A stretch of 33,698 bases of DNA from an uncultured Clostridia bacterium (GCA_946414315.1 CAMKNZ010000021.1:1-33698); one strand, 5' to 3'; positions 1-8,108 are shown, counted from the first letter of the stretch. Translations and numbers: made by a program. Notes: generated from the sequence alone by a model not told the origin.

Positions 1-7
1 ATGGGTT

Positions 8-76
8 GAGCCTCGATCACAAATTCAATGTGTCCAGAAATCTGGGTACACATCAGTCGGGCCGGAGGCTCTTTTT
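8..76 (+). terminator. Structured RNA end / terminator at left edge
   Basis: GAGCCTC (8-14) pairs with GAGGCTC (65-71) and is followed at once by TTTTT (72-76). Inside the large loop is a second stem: ATGTGT plus CCAG (28-37) pairs with CTGG and ACACAT (42-53). The plus-strand T-tract suggests it ends a transcript entering from the left, outside the window. It sits just past the stop of the minus-strand yitT-like gene. The large enclosed loop is unusual for a plain terminator, so a structured leader or 3' element is possible. Confidence 0.5.
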
Positions 77-79
77 CTG

Positions 80-940
80 TTAGTTAACGCCGCGGAATCC
101 TTTGCCGATGATCTCCGTGCTGGAGGTAATGATCAGAAACGCGGCAGGGTCATGGCTGCGGATGAAGTTCCGGAGCTGCACCGCCTCATGCCGGGAAACC
201 ACGGCCATCAGCACGCTCTTGCCTTCGTGCGTATAGACGCCTTCGCCCTGCAGGCGGGTCGCGCCCCGGTGAAGCGTTCCGGTGATAAATGCTGCGATGG
301 GTTCCGGATCGGAAGTGATGATCTGGAAGCATTTCTTGGTCATCAGGTTGTCCAGTACCAGGTCCATAAACAGGGACTTGATGATCAGGCCCAGGATGGA
401 GAACAGTCCTGTTTCCATGCCGAAGGCAAAACAGGCGGACACCGTGATGATGATATCGCTGCACAAAAGCGCGACGCCGATATTCAGCGCGGTATATTTC
501 CGCAGGATCATCGCCAGGATATCCGTGCCGCCGGAGGAAGCGTCCAGGTTAAACAGGATCGCGGAGCCCACCGCCGGCAGTCCCACAGCGAACATCAGTT
601 CAACCAGCGGCTGGGAAGTCAGGGGCGCGTCCAGCGGGCAGATTACCTCCAGCAGCTGCAGCGTGCCGGACATCAGCAGGGACGCATAGACCGTGCGGAT
701 CCCGAAGGATTTGCCGATCACCGCAAAGCCCAGGATCAGCAGTGCGACGTTGATGATCGTCACCAGCGTACCGGGCGTAACGGAGGGGATGTAGTGTCCC
801 AGCACGATCGCGATACCCGTAACGCCGCCGGTGGAAAAATGATTCGGGAATTTGAAGAAATAGATTCCGGCCGACATGATCAGGATGCCGGCTGTGATAT
901 ACAACCAATCCCGGGCCGTCTTCCGTTGTTCTTTGGTCAT
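80..940 (-). CDS. YitT family membrane protein
   Basis: This is a 286-residue integral membrane protein of the YitT family. It has about five or six hydrophobic segments in residues 1-200, then a soluble C-terminal DUF2179-type domain from about residue 203 (FQIITSDPEPIAAFI to the end). Proteins of this family are widespread in Bacillota; their transport substrate is not established. The GGTDILAMIL segment near residue 137 is typical of the family. The start is supported by AAGGGAAG upstream. An extended -10 promoter lies about 40 bp upstream. The gene diverges from the histidine kinase at 1078. Length is normal and no damage is seen. Confidence 0.85.
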   Translation of the reverse strand: MTKEQRKTARDWLYITAGILIMSAGIYFFKFPNHFSTGGVTGIAIVLGHYIPSVTPGTLVTIINVALLILGFAVIGKSFGIRTVYASLLMSGTLQLLEVICPLDAPLTSQPLVELMFAVGLPAVGSAILFNLDASSGGTDILAMILRKYTALNIGVALLCSDIIITVSACFAFGMETGLFSILGLIIKSLFMDLVLDNLMTKKCFQIITSDPEPIAAFITGTLHRGATRLQGEGVYTHEGKSVLMAVVSRHEAVQLRNFIRSHDPAAFLIITSSTEIIGKGFRGVN

Positions 941-978
941 GGCATTCGCTTCCCTTTCGCTGATCCGTTTGCAGGAGC

Positions 979-987
979 ATTATAGCA
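979..987 (-). promoter_or_regulatory. Extended -10 promoter of yitT-like gene
   Basis: Read on the minus strand this is TGCTATAAT, a perfect TATAAT (984-979) with the TGn extension. No good -35 hexamer is seen at 16-18 bp, as expected for an extended -10 promoter. The start codon at 940 is about 32 nt past the predicted start of transcription. Confidence 0.55.
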
Positions 988-1008
988 TATATTTCCGGTC
1001 GCCATGCA

Positions 1009-1037
1009 TTGTTTTTTCAGCCTTTTCTGCGTATAAT
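1009..1037 (+). promoter_or_regulatory. Promoter of hybrid histidine kinase
   Basis: TTGTTT (1009-1014), 17-bp spacer, TATAAT (1032-1037). Transcription would start near 1044, which rules out the upstream in-frame ATGs at 1009 and 1036 as translation starts and supports GTG at 1078. Confidence 0.75.
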
Positions 1038-1077
1038 GAAACCGGAATCGGGAAAACAGAAAAAGGAGAACAGGCAC

Positions 1078-3678
1078 GTGGATCTTGCTGAGAACATCGT
1101 CCAGCTGGTGGCAATTCTGACCGCGCTTTTGCTGTGCCTGTTCCGCTATATCAGCAACAAGCGCCGCGGATGGCTTTACATCATCATCTTTTTCCTCTGT
1201 TCCCTGCTCAGCTGTTATTTCTGGACCACCCACCTGATCATCATGGGAGACGAGCCGAACGGCCTGGACTGGCTGACCTATTCCGGCTGGAACGTGTCGT
1301 TCTTTGTCCTGTTTCTCCTGCTGATGTATATGAAGTCCCCGGAGGAGCGGCGCTTTTTCCATCCCGTCATGCTCCTTCCGGTCCCGCTGAACGTCTGGCA
1401 GCTGACGCTCTACCTCCCCTATGGCAATCTGATCAACAACATCTACCAGGTCCTGATCGGCACGATGCTTTCCGTCTTCAGCCTGCAGGGCATCATCTGG
1501 TACGCTAAAAACTGGCAGAAAGGCGCCGCACGGCCTTACGGCTGCCTGGTCATCCTGGTCTTCATCACCGCCGAGTTCGGTATGTGGACCTCTACCTGCC
1601 TGGATGAGCCTTTTGCCAGCTTCTATTATTTCTTTTCCTTCCTGTGCAGCGCGGACTACCTGTTCCTGGTCTGGGCGATCGCCCGGACCTTTGCCGATGA
1701 GGGAAAGGCTTCCTCCACCACCTTTGACCTGAAATATCAGCGCATCCTGAAGCTGTCCTATCTCGGGATCATGCTGGGCGGCTCCGTCGGCGGCATCATG
1801 CTCGGCATCTGGATGCGGAATATCATGACGGAGCACATTGATCCCGCTTCCGGCGCCAACGCTTACGACGTCATTCCTGTTGTACTCTATGTGATCTCCC
1901 TGATCCTCGTCGTCTTCACGGTCGCAGTCATCCTGATCGTTTATTTCGGCCAGAAAGCGGCCGAAAACAATGTGCTGCGCGAAGCCCGCCGGGTCGCAGA
2001 GCGTTCCAGCGCCGCCAAGAGCGAGTTCCTGGCAAACATGAGCCATGAGATCCGCACGCCGATCAACGCGGTCATGGGGATGAACGAGATCATCCTTCGG
2101 GAAAGCCTGCAGGCGCAGGAGATACCGCCCAAAGATGAGAAGCAGATCCGTGAAGTCTTTTCAGACATCAGCGGATACGCCGGGGTCATCAGCAACGCCG
2201 GAAAGAACCTGCTGGCCATCATCAACGACATCCTCGATATCTCCCGGATCGAGGCAGGCAAAATGGAGATCCGGGAAAGTGAATACCACCTCAGTTCCGT
2301 GCTGAACGACGTCTGCAGCCTGGTACGCTTCCGGGCCCAGTCCCGGAACCTGACCTTCCTGGTGGATGTGTCCGAAGATCTTCCGGACCATCTCTACGGC
2401 GACGGAATCCGGGTCCGCCAGATCTTGCTCAACCTCCTGAACAACGCCGTCAAATATACCGTACGCGGCTCCGTCACGCTCTCTGTGACCGGCGAAGCAA
2501 AGACCGGAGATGTCATGGACCTGGCCTTCTCCGTCCGGGATACCGGCATCGGCATCCGGGAGGAAGACCTGGGCCGGCTCTTTGATAAATTTGAACGGTT
2601 CGGGCAGGTGGAAAACGGTGCCGTGGAGGGCACCGGCCTCGGCCTGGCCATTGTGAAAAACCTGCTGGATATGATGGGCGGCACGATTGAGGTGGACAGC
2701 GTCTACGGCGACGGCTCCGTATTCACAGCCGTCATTCCCCAGAAGATTGTCGGTACCGAAGCGATCGGTAATTTCCGGGAACGGTTCGAAAGCAGCGCGG
2801 TGGAAACAAACCTGTCCCGGGAGTACTTCTATGCGCCCGATGCGCATATCCTGATTGTGGATGACACCCGTATGAACCTGACCGTGGCGGAAGGACTGCT
2901 GAAAAGCACACAGATCCGGATCGATACTGCCCTGTCCGGCAAGGAAGCGCTGCTGCTGACGCTTTCAAACGCCTACGATCTGATCCTGATGGATCAGCGT
3001 ATGCCTGAAATGGACGGTTCCGAAGCCCTGCACCTTATCCGGGAACAGGAAGGCGGCCTCAACCGGCAGACGCCTGTGATCTGCCTGACCGCCGACGCCA
3101 TCGCCGGCGCCCGGGAAAGGTACCTTGCGGAAGGATTTACCGATTACCTTTCCAAGCCGATCAACAGCCGGGCGCTGAGAAAAACAATCCTTGAATACCT
3201 GCCCCGGGAAAAGATCATCCCGGCCGCAGAGAATGTCCCGGAAAAAGCAGCCCCGGGCACTGAAGACCGATTCGCGCCGCTCCGGAATGCAGGGATCGAC
3301 GTCTCCCAGGGACTGTCCTTCTGCCAGCATGACGATACCCTCTACCGCTCCGTGCTCTGGGAGTATGGCTGCAGCGCCGGGGCAAAGGCGGAATGCCTGC
3401 AAAAGGATTATGACGCTGCCGACTGGAAGAATTACGCAATCCGGATTCATGCCCTCAAGAGCACGTCCGGCACCATCGGCGCGACCCGCCTGTCTCACCT
3501 GGCCGCCCATCTGGAACAGGCCGCAAAGCTGGAAGACGCCGAAGCCGTTCACCAGGATCATGCGGAGATGCTCTCGCTCTACGCCCGCACCGCGGACGCG
3601 ATCCTTTCCTGCTGTACGGAAGACAGCATCCAGTCCGCAGAGGACAACGGCATTTTCGAATTCATGCCGGATGAATAA
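1078..3678 (+). CDS. Hybrid sensor histidine kinase (HK-REC-HPt)
   Basis: A membrane-bound hybrid sensor kinase of 866 residues using a GTG start. GGAG (1065-1068) lies 9 nt before the GTG, and the promoter -10 overlaps the alternative ATG. The N-terminal ~300 residues hold about eight hydrophobic segments, a multi-pass sensor region I cannot assign to a ligand. Then follow the dimerisation domain with phospho-acceptor H323 (NMSHEIRTP), the ATPase domain (N-box LLNNAVKYT, G1 DTGIGI, G2 GTGLGLAIV), a receiver with predicted phospho-Asp D639 (LILMDQRMPEMDG), and a C-terminal HPt with H791 (HALKSTSGTIGA). This is a full phosphorelay in one chain. The expected final response regulator is not in the window, so the output is unknown. 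A terminator overlaps the stop codon. Confidence 0.92.
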   Translation: MDLAENIVQLVAILTALLLCLFRYISNKRRGWLYIIIFFLCSLLSCYFWTTHLIIMGDEPNGLDWLTYSGWNVSFFVLFLLLMYMKSPEERRFFHPVMLLPVPLNVWQLTLYLPYGNLINNIYQVLIGTMLSVFSLQGIIWYAKNWQKGAARPYGCLVILVFITAEFGMWTSTCLDEPFASFYYFFSFLCSADYLFLVWAIARTFADEGKASSTTFDLKYQRILKLSYLGIMLGGSVGGIMLGIWMRNIMTEHIDPASGANAYDVIPVVLYVISLILVVFTVAVILIVYFGQKAAENNVLREARRVAERSSAAKSEFLANMSHEIRTPINAVMGMNEIILRESLQAQEIPPKDEKQIREVFSDISGYAGVISNAGKNLLAIINDILDISRIEAGKMEIRESEYHLSSVLNDVCSLVRFRAQSRNLTFLVDVSEDLPDHLYGDGIRVRQILLNLLNNAVKYTVRGSVTLSVTGEAKTGDVMDLAFSVRDTGIGIREEDLGRLFDKFERFGQVENGAVEGTGLGLAIVKNLLDMMGGTIEVDSVYGDGSVFTAVIPQKIVGTEAIGNFRERFESSAVETNLSREYFYAPDAHILIVDDTRMNLTVAEGLLKSTQIRIDTALSGKEALLLTLSNAYDLILMDQRMPEMDGSEALHLIREQEGGLNRQTPVICLTADAIAGARERYLAEGFTDYLSKPINSRALRKTILEYLPREKIIPAAENVPEKAAPGTEDRFAPLRNAGIDVSQGLSFCQHDDTLYRSVLWEYGCSAGAKAECLQKDYDAADWKNYAIRIHALKSTSGTIGATRLSHLAAHLEQAAKLEDAEAVHQDHAEMLSLYARTADAILSCCTEDSIQSAEDNGIFEFMPDE

Positions 3679-3696
3679 TCCGGCATATTCCTTTTT
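3664..3696 (+). terminator. Terminator overlapping kinase stop codon
   Basis: ATGCCGGAT (3664-3672) and ATCCGGCAT (3678-3686) form a 9-bp stem with a 5-nt loop. The stop codon (3676-3678) lies in the hairpin, and TTTTT follows at 3692-3696. Confidence 0.7.
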
Positions 3697-3716
3697 CGGA
3701 AACTTTTAGCAACCCA

Positions 3717-3747
3717 TTGACTTAGAGTAAACTGTAAGGTTTAGTAT
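3717..3747 (+). promoter_or_regulatory. MerR-type promoter/operator of aldo/keto reductase
   Basis: The -35 TTGACT (3717-3722) and -10 TAGTAT (3742-3747) are separated by 19 bp, the over-long spacer typical of MerR-family activated promoters. The spacer begins with the near-perfect palindrome CTTAGAGTAAACTGTAAG (3721-3738; arms CTTAGAGT/ACTGTAAG, 7 of 8 matching). No MerR-family gene is present in this window, so the regulator must be encoded elsewhere. Confidence 0.7.
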
Positions 3748-3788
3748 CTATATACATCAATGAAAGAAAATATCCGGGGAGGGTCATC

Positions 3789-4925
3789 ATGAAATATAGA
3801 ACGATGGGCAAACTTGGCATCCAGTCCTCCGCATTCGGCCTTGGCTGCATGCGCTTTAACGGCAAAGCCTCCGGCGACAGCACCATTGACGAACAGAAAG
3901 CCATCTCCCTGATCCGCAAAGCGATCGACGGCGGCGTCAACTATATCGACACCGCCTATGTCTATCTGGACAAGACCTCCGAAATCGTCCTGGGCAAAGC
4001 CCTCCTGGACGGATACCGGGACAGGGTAACCATCGCTACCAAAGTCCCGCCGGATCTGGTCAACAGCCGCGCCGACCTGGAGCGGGTCCTGGACGAAGAG
4101 CTGAAAAAGCTGCAGACAGACCATATCGACTTTTATCTCATGCACGCCATGAACAAACAGAAGTGGGAACACATGAAGTCCATCGGCGCCTGTGAGTTTT
4201 TCGACGATATGAAGAAAGCAGGCAAAATCCGCTACAAGTGTTTCTCCTTCCACAGCTCCTATGAGGAATTCGAGTATATCCTCAACGACTGGGACTGGGA
4301 TATGTGCCAGATTCAGTACAACTTCATGGACATCAACAACCAGGCCGGTACCAAAGGCCTTGAGCTGGCCGGCAGCAAAGGTATTCCGGTCGTCATCATG
4401 GAAGGCCTGCTGGGCGGACGGCTGGCCAAGGCGCCGGATAACGTCCAGGCCCTCTATGACGCCTTCCCGGTAAAACGTTCCGCAGTGGAATGGGCCTTCC
4501 GCTGGCTGTGCAACCATCCGGAAGTCGGCGTAGTGCTGTCCGGCTGCAACGAGCCGGAACAGATCGAGGAAAACCTCCGCATCTTCGACACCGTGGAAGC
4601 AGGCATCATGAGCGAAGAAGAACTGAAGCTCATGGACGACGTCCGCGAAGCCTATATCAGCCGTACAAAGATCGGCTGCACCGGCTGCCGCTACTGCATG
4701 CCCTGCCCCAACGGCGTGAACATTCCCGGCATTTTCTCCGCCTGGAACAACTGGTCCCTGTATAACGCCGATCCGAAATCCGACTGGATGTTCCGCATGA
4801 TCCTGGATAAAAACAACGGCGCGGACAACTGTGTGTCCTGCGCCGCCTGTGAGGCTGCCTGCCCCCAGCATCTGAATATCATCGAAAGCCTGCAGTCCGC
4901 CTGGACCGATCTGACCAACGCCTGA
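3789..4925 (+). CDS. Aldo/keto reductase with C-terminal 4Fe-4S domain
   Basis: A 378-residue fusion of an aldo/keto reductase barrel with a ferredoxin-like tail. The AKR catalytic tetrad is recognisable as D54, Y58, K85 and H119. The C-terminal part carries two cysteine clusters: CTGCRYCMPCP near residue 298 and CVSCAACEAACP near 351. Each suits a 4Fe-4S cluster. Members of this family are common in anaerobic Clostridia; the substrate is not known from sequence. GGGGAGGG precedes the ATG at good spacing. It is a single-gene unit behind a MerR-type promoter, which suggests induction by a reactive electrophile or redox signal (inference). Its stop is 2 bp from the stop of the convergent SH3-type gene. 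Confidence 0.92.
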   Translation: MKYRTMGKLGIQSSAFGLGCMRFNGKASGDSTIDEQKAISLIRKAIDGGVNYIDTAYVYLDKTSEIVLGKALLDGYRDRVTIATKVPPDLVNSRADLERVLDEELKKLQTDHIDFYLMHAMNKQKWEHMKSIGACEFFDDMKKAGKIRYKCFSFHSSYEEFEYILNDWDWDMCQIQYNFMDINNQAGTKGLELAGSKGIPVVIMEGLLGGRLAKAPDNVQALYDAFPVKRSAVEWAFRWLCNHPEVGVVLSGCNEPEQIEENLRIFDTVEAGIMSEEELKLMDDVREAYISRTKIGCTGCRYCMPCPNGVNIPGIFSAWNNWSLYNADPKSDWMFRMILDKNNGADNCVSCAACEAACPQHLNIIESLQSAWTDLTNA

Positions 4926-4927
4926 TC

Positions 4928-5959
4928 CTACCAGGTTTCTTCCGGCAGATCTTCCAGGTTGAACGAGGAATGATCAAACCGCTTGTATCCCGTCCACAGC
5001 ACCCTGATTTCCTTCCTGTAAGGGATCTCACACTTGATCCACCAGATCCCGTTCCGCTTGTCCCACGCCCTGGCCAGCAGCTTGATCTGCTGGCCTTTTA
5101 CGTTATAGGTACCGCCGCCGTCATATTGGGTCCCCGGGCCCTTGCGGGTCGCAAGCTTGTCGATCGTCAGGCCGTAGATCTCCCCGTTCCCGCTCTGCGG
5201 CTGCGGCACCTGGGTCGCTCCGGCCGTTCCGCCGAGCACGGCAACCGCGGTCTCATAGGAATATTCAAACCCGTAGCTCATCCCGTTTTCCGCAAAGTAA
5301 TCGGAGATCACCTCGCTGCCCGCCTCAAACCAGCTGCTGTCCGCGCTGTAAAACGCCTCGGAAGAGATTTCCTGCCCGTTGCGGAAGAACCGGTCTTCTC
5401 CCTCGCCGGAACCGTCCGGCATATGCTTCAGCCAGTCAAACAGATCATATGGACCTGTTTTGTTTACATAGAACTGCAGCAGGTATTCTTCCTCATACCT
5501 GTAGTGCCTGATCGACAGGAGGTTTTTGCCCGTCATGTGGATCTGAAAACCAAGCATTTCGTCGTAATCCAGGCGGGTGAGCCCCGGCACATACAGCACG
5601 CACTGGCAGGTGTCCGCGTTGCCGCTGTAGATCCACAGATCGCCCCGGTCGCCGTTGGCTTCCAGGAAATACAGTTCCGGAACCCCGTCATCGTTCAGGT
5701 CACGCATCCCCACCGGAAAGCAGGAAAGATTACGGCCGAATTCGCCGTCCCATTCGATCTGCCTGCTCTGATAGGAGTGGATCTTATAGGAATGCTCGTC
5801 CAGGATCTGAAGATAGAGGTTCTGCCAGTATCCCTGATAGACCGTCTGGTCCGAGCGGAATCCGTTCAGGTCAATATAGGTTTCCGCTCCGCAGCACGCC
5901 CCGGCCAGCAGTACGCACAGGCACAGCAGCAGCGTCGTCGCCATCCTGATCTTTTTCAT
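4928..5959 (-). CDS. Secreted protein with C-terminal SH3-like domain
   Basis: A 343-residue exported protein of unknown function. A signal peptide is clear (KK, then a hydrophobic run to about residue 20, then AGACCGA). No proper lipobox is present, because the position three before the first Cys is Ala, so cleavage by signal peptidase I is more likely. The middle region (about 50-230) is rich in aromatic and acidic residues and includes a DLNDDGVPELYF stretch. The C-terminal part (about 255-330) looks like a bacterial SH3 module (LATRKGPGTQYDGGGTY, then WWIKCEIPY), which often binds cell wall. AAGGAGGG lies 8 nt before the ATG. Confidence 0.75.
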   Translation of the reverse strand: MKKIRMATTLLLCLCVLLAGACCGAETYIDLNGFRSDQTVYQGYWQNLYLQILDEHSYKIHSYQSRQIEWDGEFGRNLSCFPVGMRDLNDDGVPELYFLEANGDRGDLWIYSGNADTCQCVLYVPGLTRLDYDEMLGFQIHMTGKNLLSIRHYRYEEEYLLQFYVNKTGPYDLFDWLKHMPDGSGEGEDRFFRNGQEISSEAFYSADSSWFEAGSEVISDYFAENGMSYGFEYSYETAVAVLGGTAGATQVPQPQSGNGEIYGLTIDKLATRKGPGTQYDGGGTYNVKGQQIKLLARAWDKRNGIWWIKCEIPYRKEIRVLWTGYKRFDHSSFNLEDLPEETW

Positions 5960-6010
5960 GGGCTTACCCTCCTTACGGTCTGTTCGGTTTTACGTCCACT
6001 ATCATAACGT

Positions 6011-6039
6011 ATCATACCGGACAAACCTTTCCGGTGCAA
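6011..6039 (-). promoter_or_regulatory. Promoter of SH3-type secreted protein
   Basis: On the minus strand: TTGCAC (6039-6034), 17-bp spacer, TATGAT (6016-6011). It lies between the ABC permease stop and the SH3-type gene, so the latter can be transcribed on its own. A second TATGAT follows 4 bp downstream. Confidence 0.65.
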
Positions 6040-6044
6040 GTTTT

Positions 6045-6695
6045 TTACAAACTCAGATCCACCTCTTCAAACTTCTTCGCGCTGCGCTGAATGCTCAGTG
6101 CCGTCCCGCCCAGGAACAGCGCCAGCCCGCCCAAGGTGAACAGCATCTTGTCACCCATATACTGCGGATCCGGCTGATCCAGGATATCCCGCAGGAAAGA
6201 GATCGTATAGGTACCGACAACCTCCAGGATGATCCACAGGAATACCGCAACCGCCGCGATCCCGAACGCTTTCCCCGGCTTGTTGATATCCCGGTAATAC
6301 AGCGGAAAAAAGATCATATTGAAGATTGCGAAAAGGATCATCGCCTCGCCGACCAGTGCCACGCCCGCGTCCAGCCCGGCCGGATTCGGCATATTGCCGA
6401 TCAGCTGCTTGATCAGGATAAACAGCGCGATCAGCAGAAGATCGATCACTTCCAGCGCCGCGCAGAAAAGGATCCGCGCCCTGACCGCGTCGCCGCGGGA
6501 GACCGGCAGGGTCAGCGTATAGGTTGCGTCGTGATTCTCCCGCGCCGTCAGGCAGATGAAATAGATTGCCAGTCCCATATAGAAGCAGCTCACGCCGTAG
6601 GGATAGCCCGGCACCAGAATCAGCGCCGTGCAGAGAAGCATGATATATCCCGTGGGATGCATGCACAGCTTCCATTCCTTCATCAGCATCTTCAT
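6045..6695 (-). CDS. ABC-2-type transporter permease
   Basis: A 216-residue polytopic membrane protein with about six hydrophobic segments, the expected partner of the ATPase encoded just upstream. The start at 6695 is chosen because its ATG overlaps the ATPase stop as ATGA and AGGAGG lies 10 nt upstream, indicating translational coupling. A longer reading from 6863 would run in another frame over the ATPase gene and has no ribosome binding site. The substrate is unknown. No terminator is evident after the stop; the weak CCGGA/TCCGG pairing there has no T-tract. Confidence 0.82.
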   Translation of the reverse strand: MKMLMKEWKLCMHPTGYIMLLCTALILVPGYPYGVSCFYMGLAIYFICLTARENHDATYTLTLPVSRGDAVRARILFCAALEVIDLLLIALFILIKQLIGNMPNPAGLDAGVALVGEAMILFAIFNMIFFPLYYRDINKPGKAFGIAAVAVFLWIILEVVGTYTISFLRDILDQPDPQYMGDKMLFTLGGLALFLGGTALSIQRSAKKFEEVDLSL

Positions 6696-7546
6696 TCCTT
6701 CTCCGCCTCCTTTTCCAGGTGGATCATGATCTCTTCCAGACTGGCTTCCCGGGTCTCGGTTCCAGCCGCGTCCTCTTTCCGGATCAGCACGGTATAACCG
6801 TCCCTGGTCCGGCAGATTCCCCTGGCCGCTGTTCTGACCGTCTCCGGGATCTCCCCCGCGCATTCGGCGATCCGCCAGGTGTTCCGGAAACTGTCCAGGT
6901 CATCGTCCGCTTTCAGCACGCCCTGCTGCAGGAACAGGATCCGGTCCGCGCATTTCTCCAGGTCAGAAGTGATGTGCGTGGAAAAGAACACCGTCTTCCC
7001 CTCGTCCCGGAGCTTCAGGAATACTTCCACCAGTTCCTCCCGGCTTACGGGATCCAGGCCGCTGGTCGGTTCGTCCAGGATCAGCAGCTCCGCGCCGTGG
7101 CTCAGGGCCAGAGCCAGAGCGTATTTGATCTTCATGCCGTTGGACAGTTCCGCAGGCGTCTTCTCCTCATCCAGGCCGAAGGCACTCATATATTGCCGGT
7201 AAGCTTCGTCGTCCCATGCCGGATAGAAGGTTTTCGTCACCGCGGTGATCGCTTTCAGCTTCTTCCGGGTGTAATAGGTCATCCCGGCGGACACGAAACC
7301 GATCTTCTCCTTGATTTCCCGGTCATGATCCTCCCATGGCATCCCGAAGAAGGTAATTTCCCCGGCGTCCGGATGAACAAACGACAGAACGGAATTGATC
7401 GTCGTGGTCTTGCCGGCGCCGTTCCGGCCGATAAAACCGGTAATCGTGCCCGGCACCAGGCTGAAAGATACGTCCTGCAGCTTAAACGCCGGATATTCCT
7501 TGCACAGTCCCTGAACTGTCAGGGGGCTTTTCATCTCAGAACCCAT
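6692..7546 (-). CDS. ABC transporter ATP-binding protein
   Basis: A 284-residue ABC ATPase of the exporter type that pairs with separate permeases. Walker A is GRNGAGKT (40-47), the signature loop is the variant LSNGMKIK, Walker B is LLILDEPTSGLD, and an STH switch follows. The C-terminal ~70 residues are an accessory extension seen in drug or bacitracin-type exporters. GGAGGG lies 8 nt before the ATG. The start lies inside the end of the XRE gene (11-bp overlap), so the operon order is regulator, ATPase, permease. Export of a toxic compound or a cell-envelope role is plausible but not shown. Confidence 0.9.
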   Translation of the reverse strand: MGSEMKSPLTVQGLCKEYPAFKLQDVSFSLVPGTITGFIGRNGAGKTTTINSVLSFVHPDAGEITFFGMPWEDHDREIKEKIGFVSAGMTYYTRKKLKAITAVTKTFYPAWDDEAYRQYMSAFGLDEEKTPAELSNGMKIKYALALALSHGAELLILDEPTSGLDPVSREELVEVFLKLRDEGKTVFFSTHITSDLEKCADRILFLQQGVLKADDDLDSFRNTWRIAECAGEIPETVRTAARGICRTRDGYTVLIRKEDAAGTETREASLEEIMIHLEKEAEKE

Positions 7547-7952
7547 TTTTGATTCCCTCCGCTACACTCATAAAGAAACCCGCGTTCACCAGAGCCAGCC
7601 CGCTGTTCTCATCCCCGAGCACCATCAGCTGGTCTCCGGGATTGATATTGAACACCCGCCGTGCCCTGACCGGGATCACGATCTGTCCCTTGTCGCCTAC
7701 GGTGACCACGCCGAACATATGCTTGCCGCGCATACCCGGCTTTCCGTCCAGTTCATACTCCGGGGCGTTGACCAGGTCGTCCAGCGAAACGTTCAGCACG
7801 GACGCCAGCCTGCCGGACGTTTCCAGGTCCGGCGTACTTTCTTCCGTTTCCCATTTTGCGATCGTCTGGCGTGCCACGCCTACCGCCTCCGCCAACGCTT
7901 CCTGGGTCATGCTCCGTTGTTTCCGAAGTTTCTGAAGATTCTTCCCGATCAT
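7536..7952 (-). CDS. XRE-family regulator with AbrB-like domain
   Basis: A 138-residue DNA-binding protein. The N-terminal ~65 residues form a Cro/C1-type helix-turn-helix (LRKQRSMTQEALAEAVGVARQTIAKWE). The C-terminal half (about 75-130) resembles a SpoVT/AbrB swapped-hairpin domain (VVTVGDKGQIVIPVRARRVFNINPGD). The start at 7952 has AAGGTGG 7 nt upstream; an upstream in-frame ATG at 8003 falls within the -35 region and is rejected. It heads the operon with the ABC exporter and probably regulates it. A 28-bp inverted repeat upstream is a candidate operator. Confidence 0.88.
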   Translation of the reverse strand: MIGKNLQKLRKQRSMTQEALAEAVGVARQTIAKWETEESTPDLETSGRLASVLNVSLDDLVNAPEYELDGKPGMRGKHMFGVVTVGDKGQIVIPVRARRVFNINPGDQLMVLGDENSGLALVNAGFFMSVAEGIKNGF

Positions 7953-7974
7953 ACATTTCCCACCTTTCGGAAAT

Positions 7975-8003
7975 ATGATACGTCCGGAATCCTTACCAGT
8001 CAA
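7975..8003 (-). promoter_or_regulatory. Promoter of XRE-ABC operon
   Basis: On the minus strand: TTGACT (8003-7998), 17-bp spacer, TATCAT (7980-7975). The predicted 5' UTR is only about 15-20 nt, which supports the start at 7952. Confidence 0.75.
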
Positions 8004-8028
8004 TCAATACATGCTGACATCCCGGAAC

Positions 8029-8056
8029 GGAAATGTTAATCTTCGTTGACATTTCC
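8029..8056. promoter_or_regulatory. Inverted repeat, candidate XRE operator
   Basis: GGAAATGT (8029-8036) and ACATTTCC (8049-8056) are perfect 8-bp arms 12 bp apart. The centre-to-centre distance of 20 bp (two helical turns) suits a dimeric regulator. It lies 26 bp upstream of the -35 of the XRE operon and upstream of the divergent aminotransferase promoter. Confidence 0.5.
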
Positions 8057-8108
8057 AGTCTTCTTTTTCCCATCTTTTAATCCATTCACCAAAAGAACAT
8101 TCCCCTGC

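Noticed and set aside
1009-1077. Earlier ATG starts for the histidine kinase
   Set aside because: They lie in or before the -10 of the promoter, while GTG at 1078 has GGAG at ideal spacing.
5880-5959. Lipoprotein signal in the SH3-type protein
   Set aside because: The residue at position -3 relative to the first Cys is Ala, not Leu/Val/Ile, so a standard lipobox is not present.
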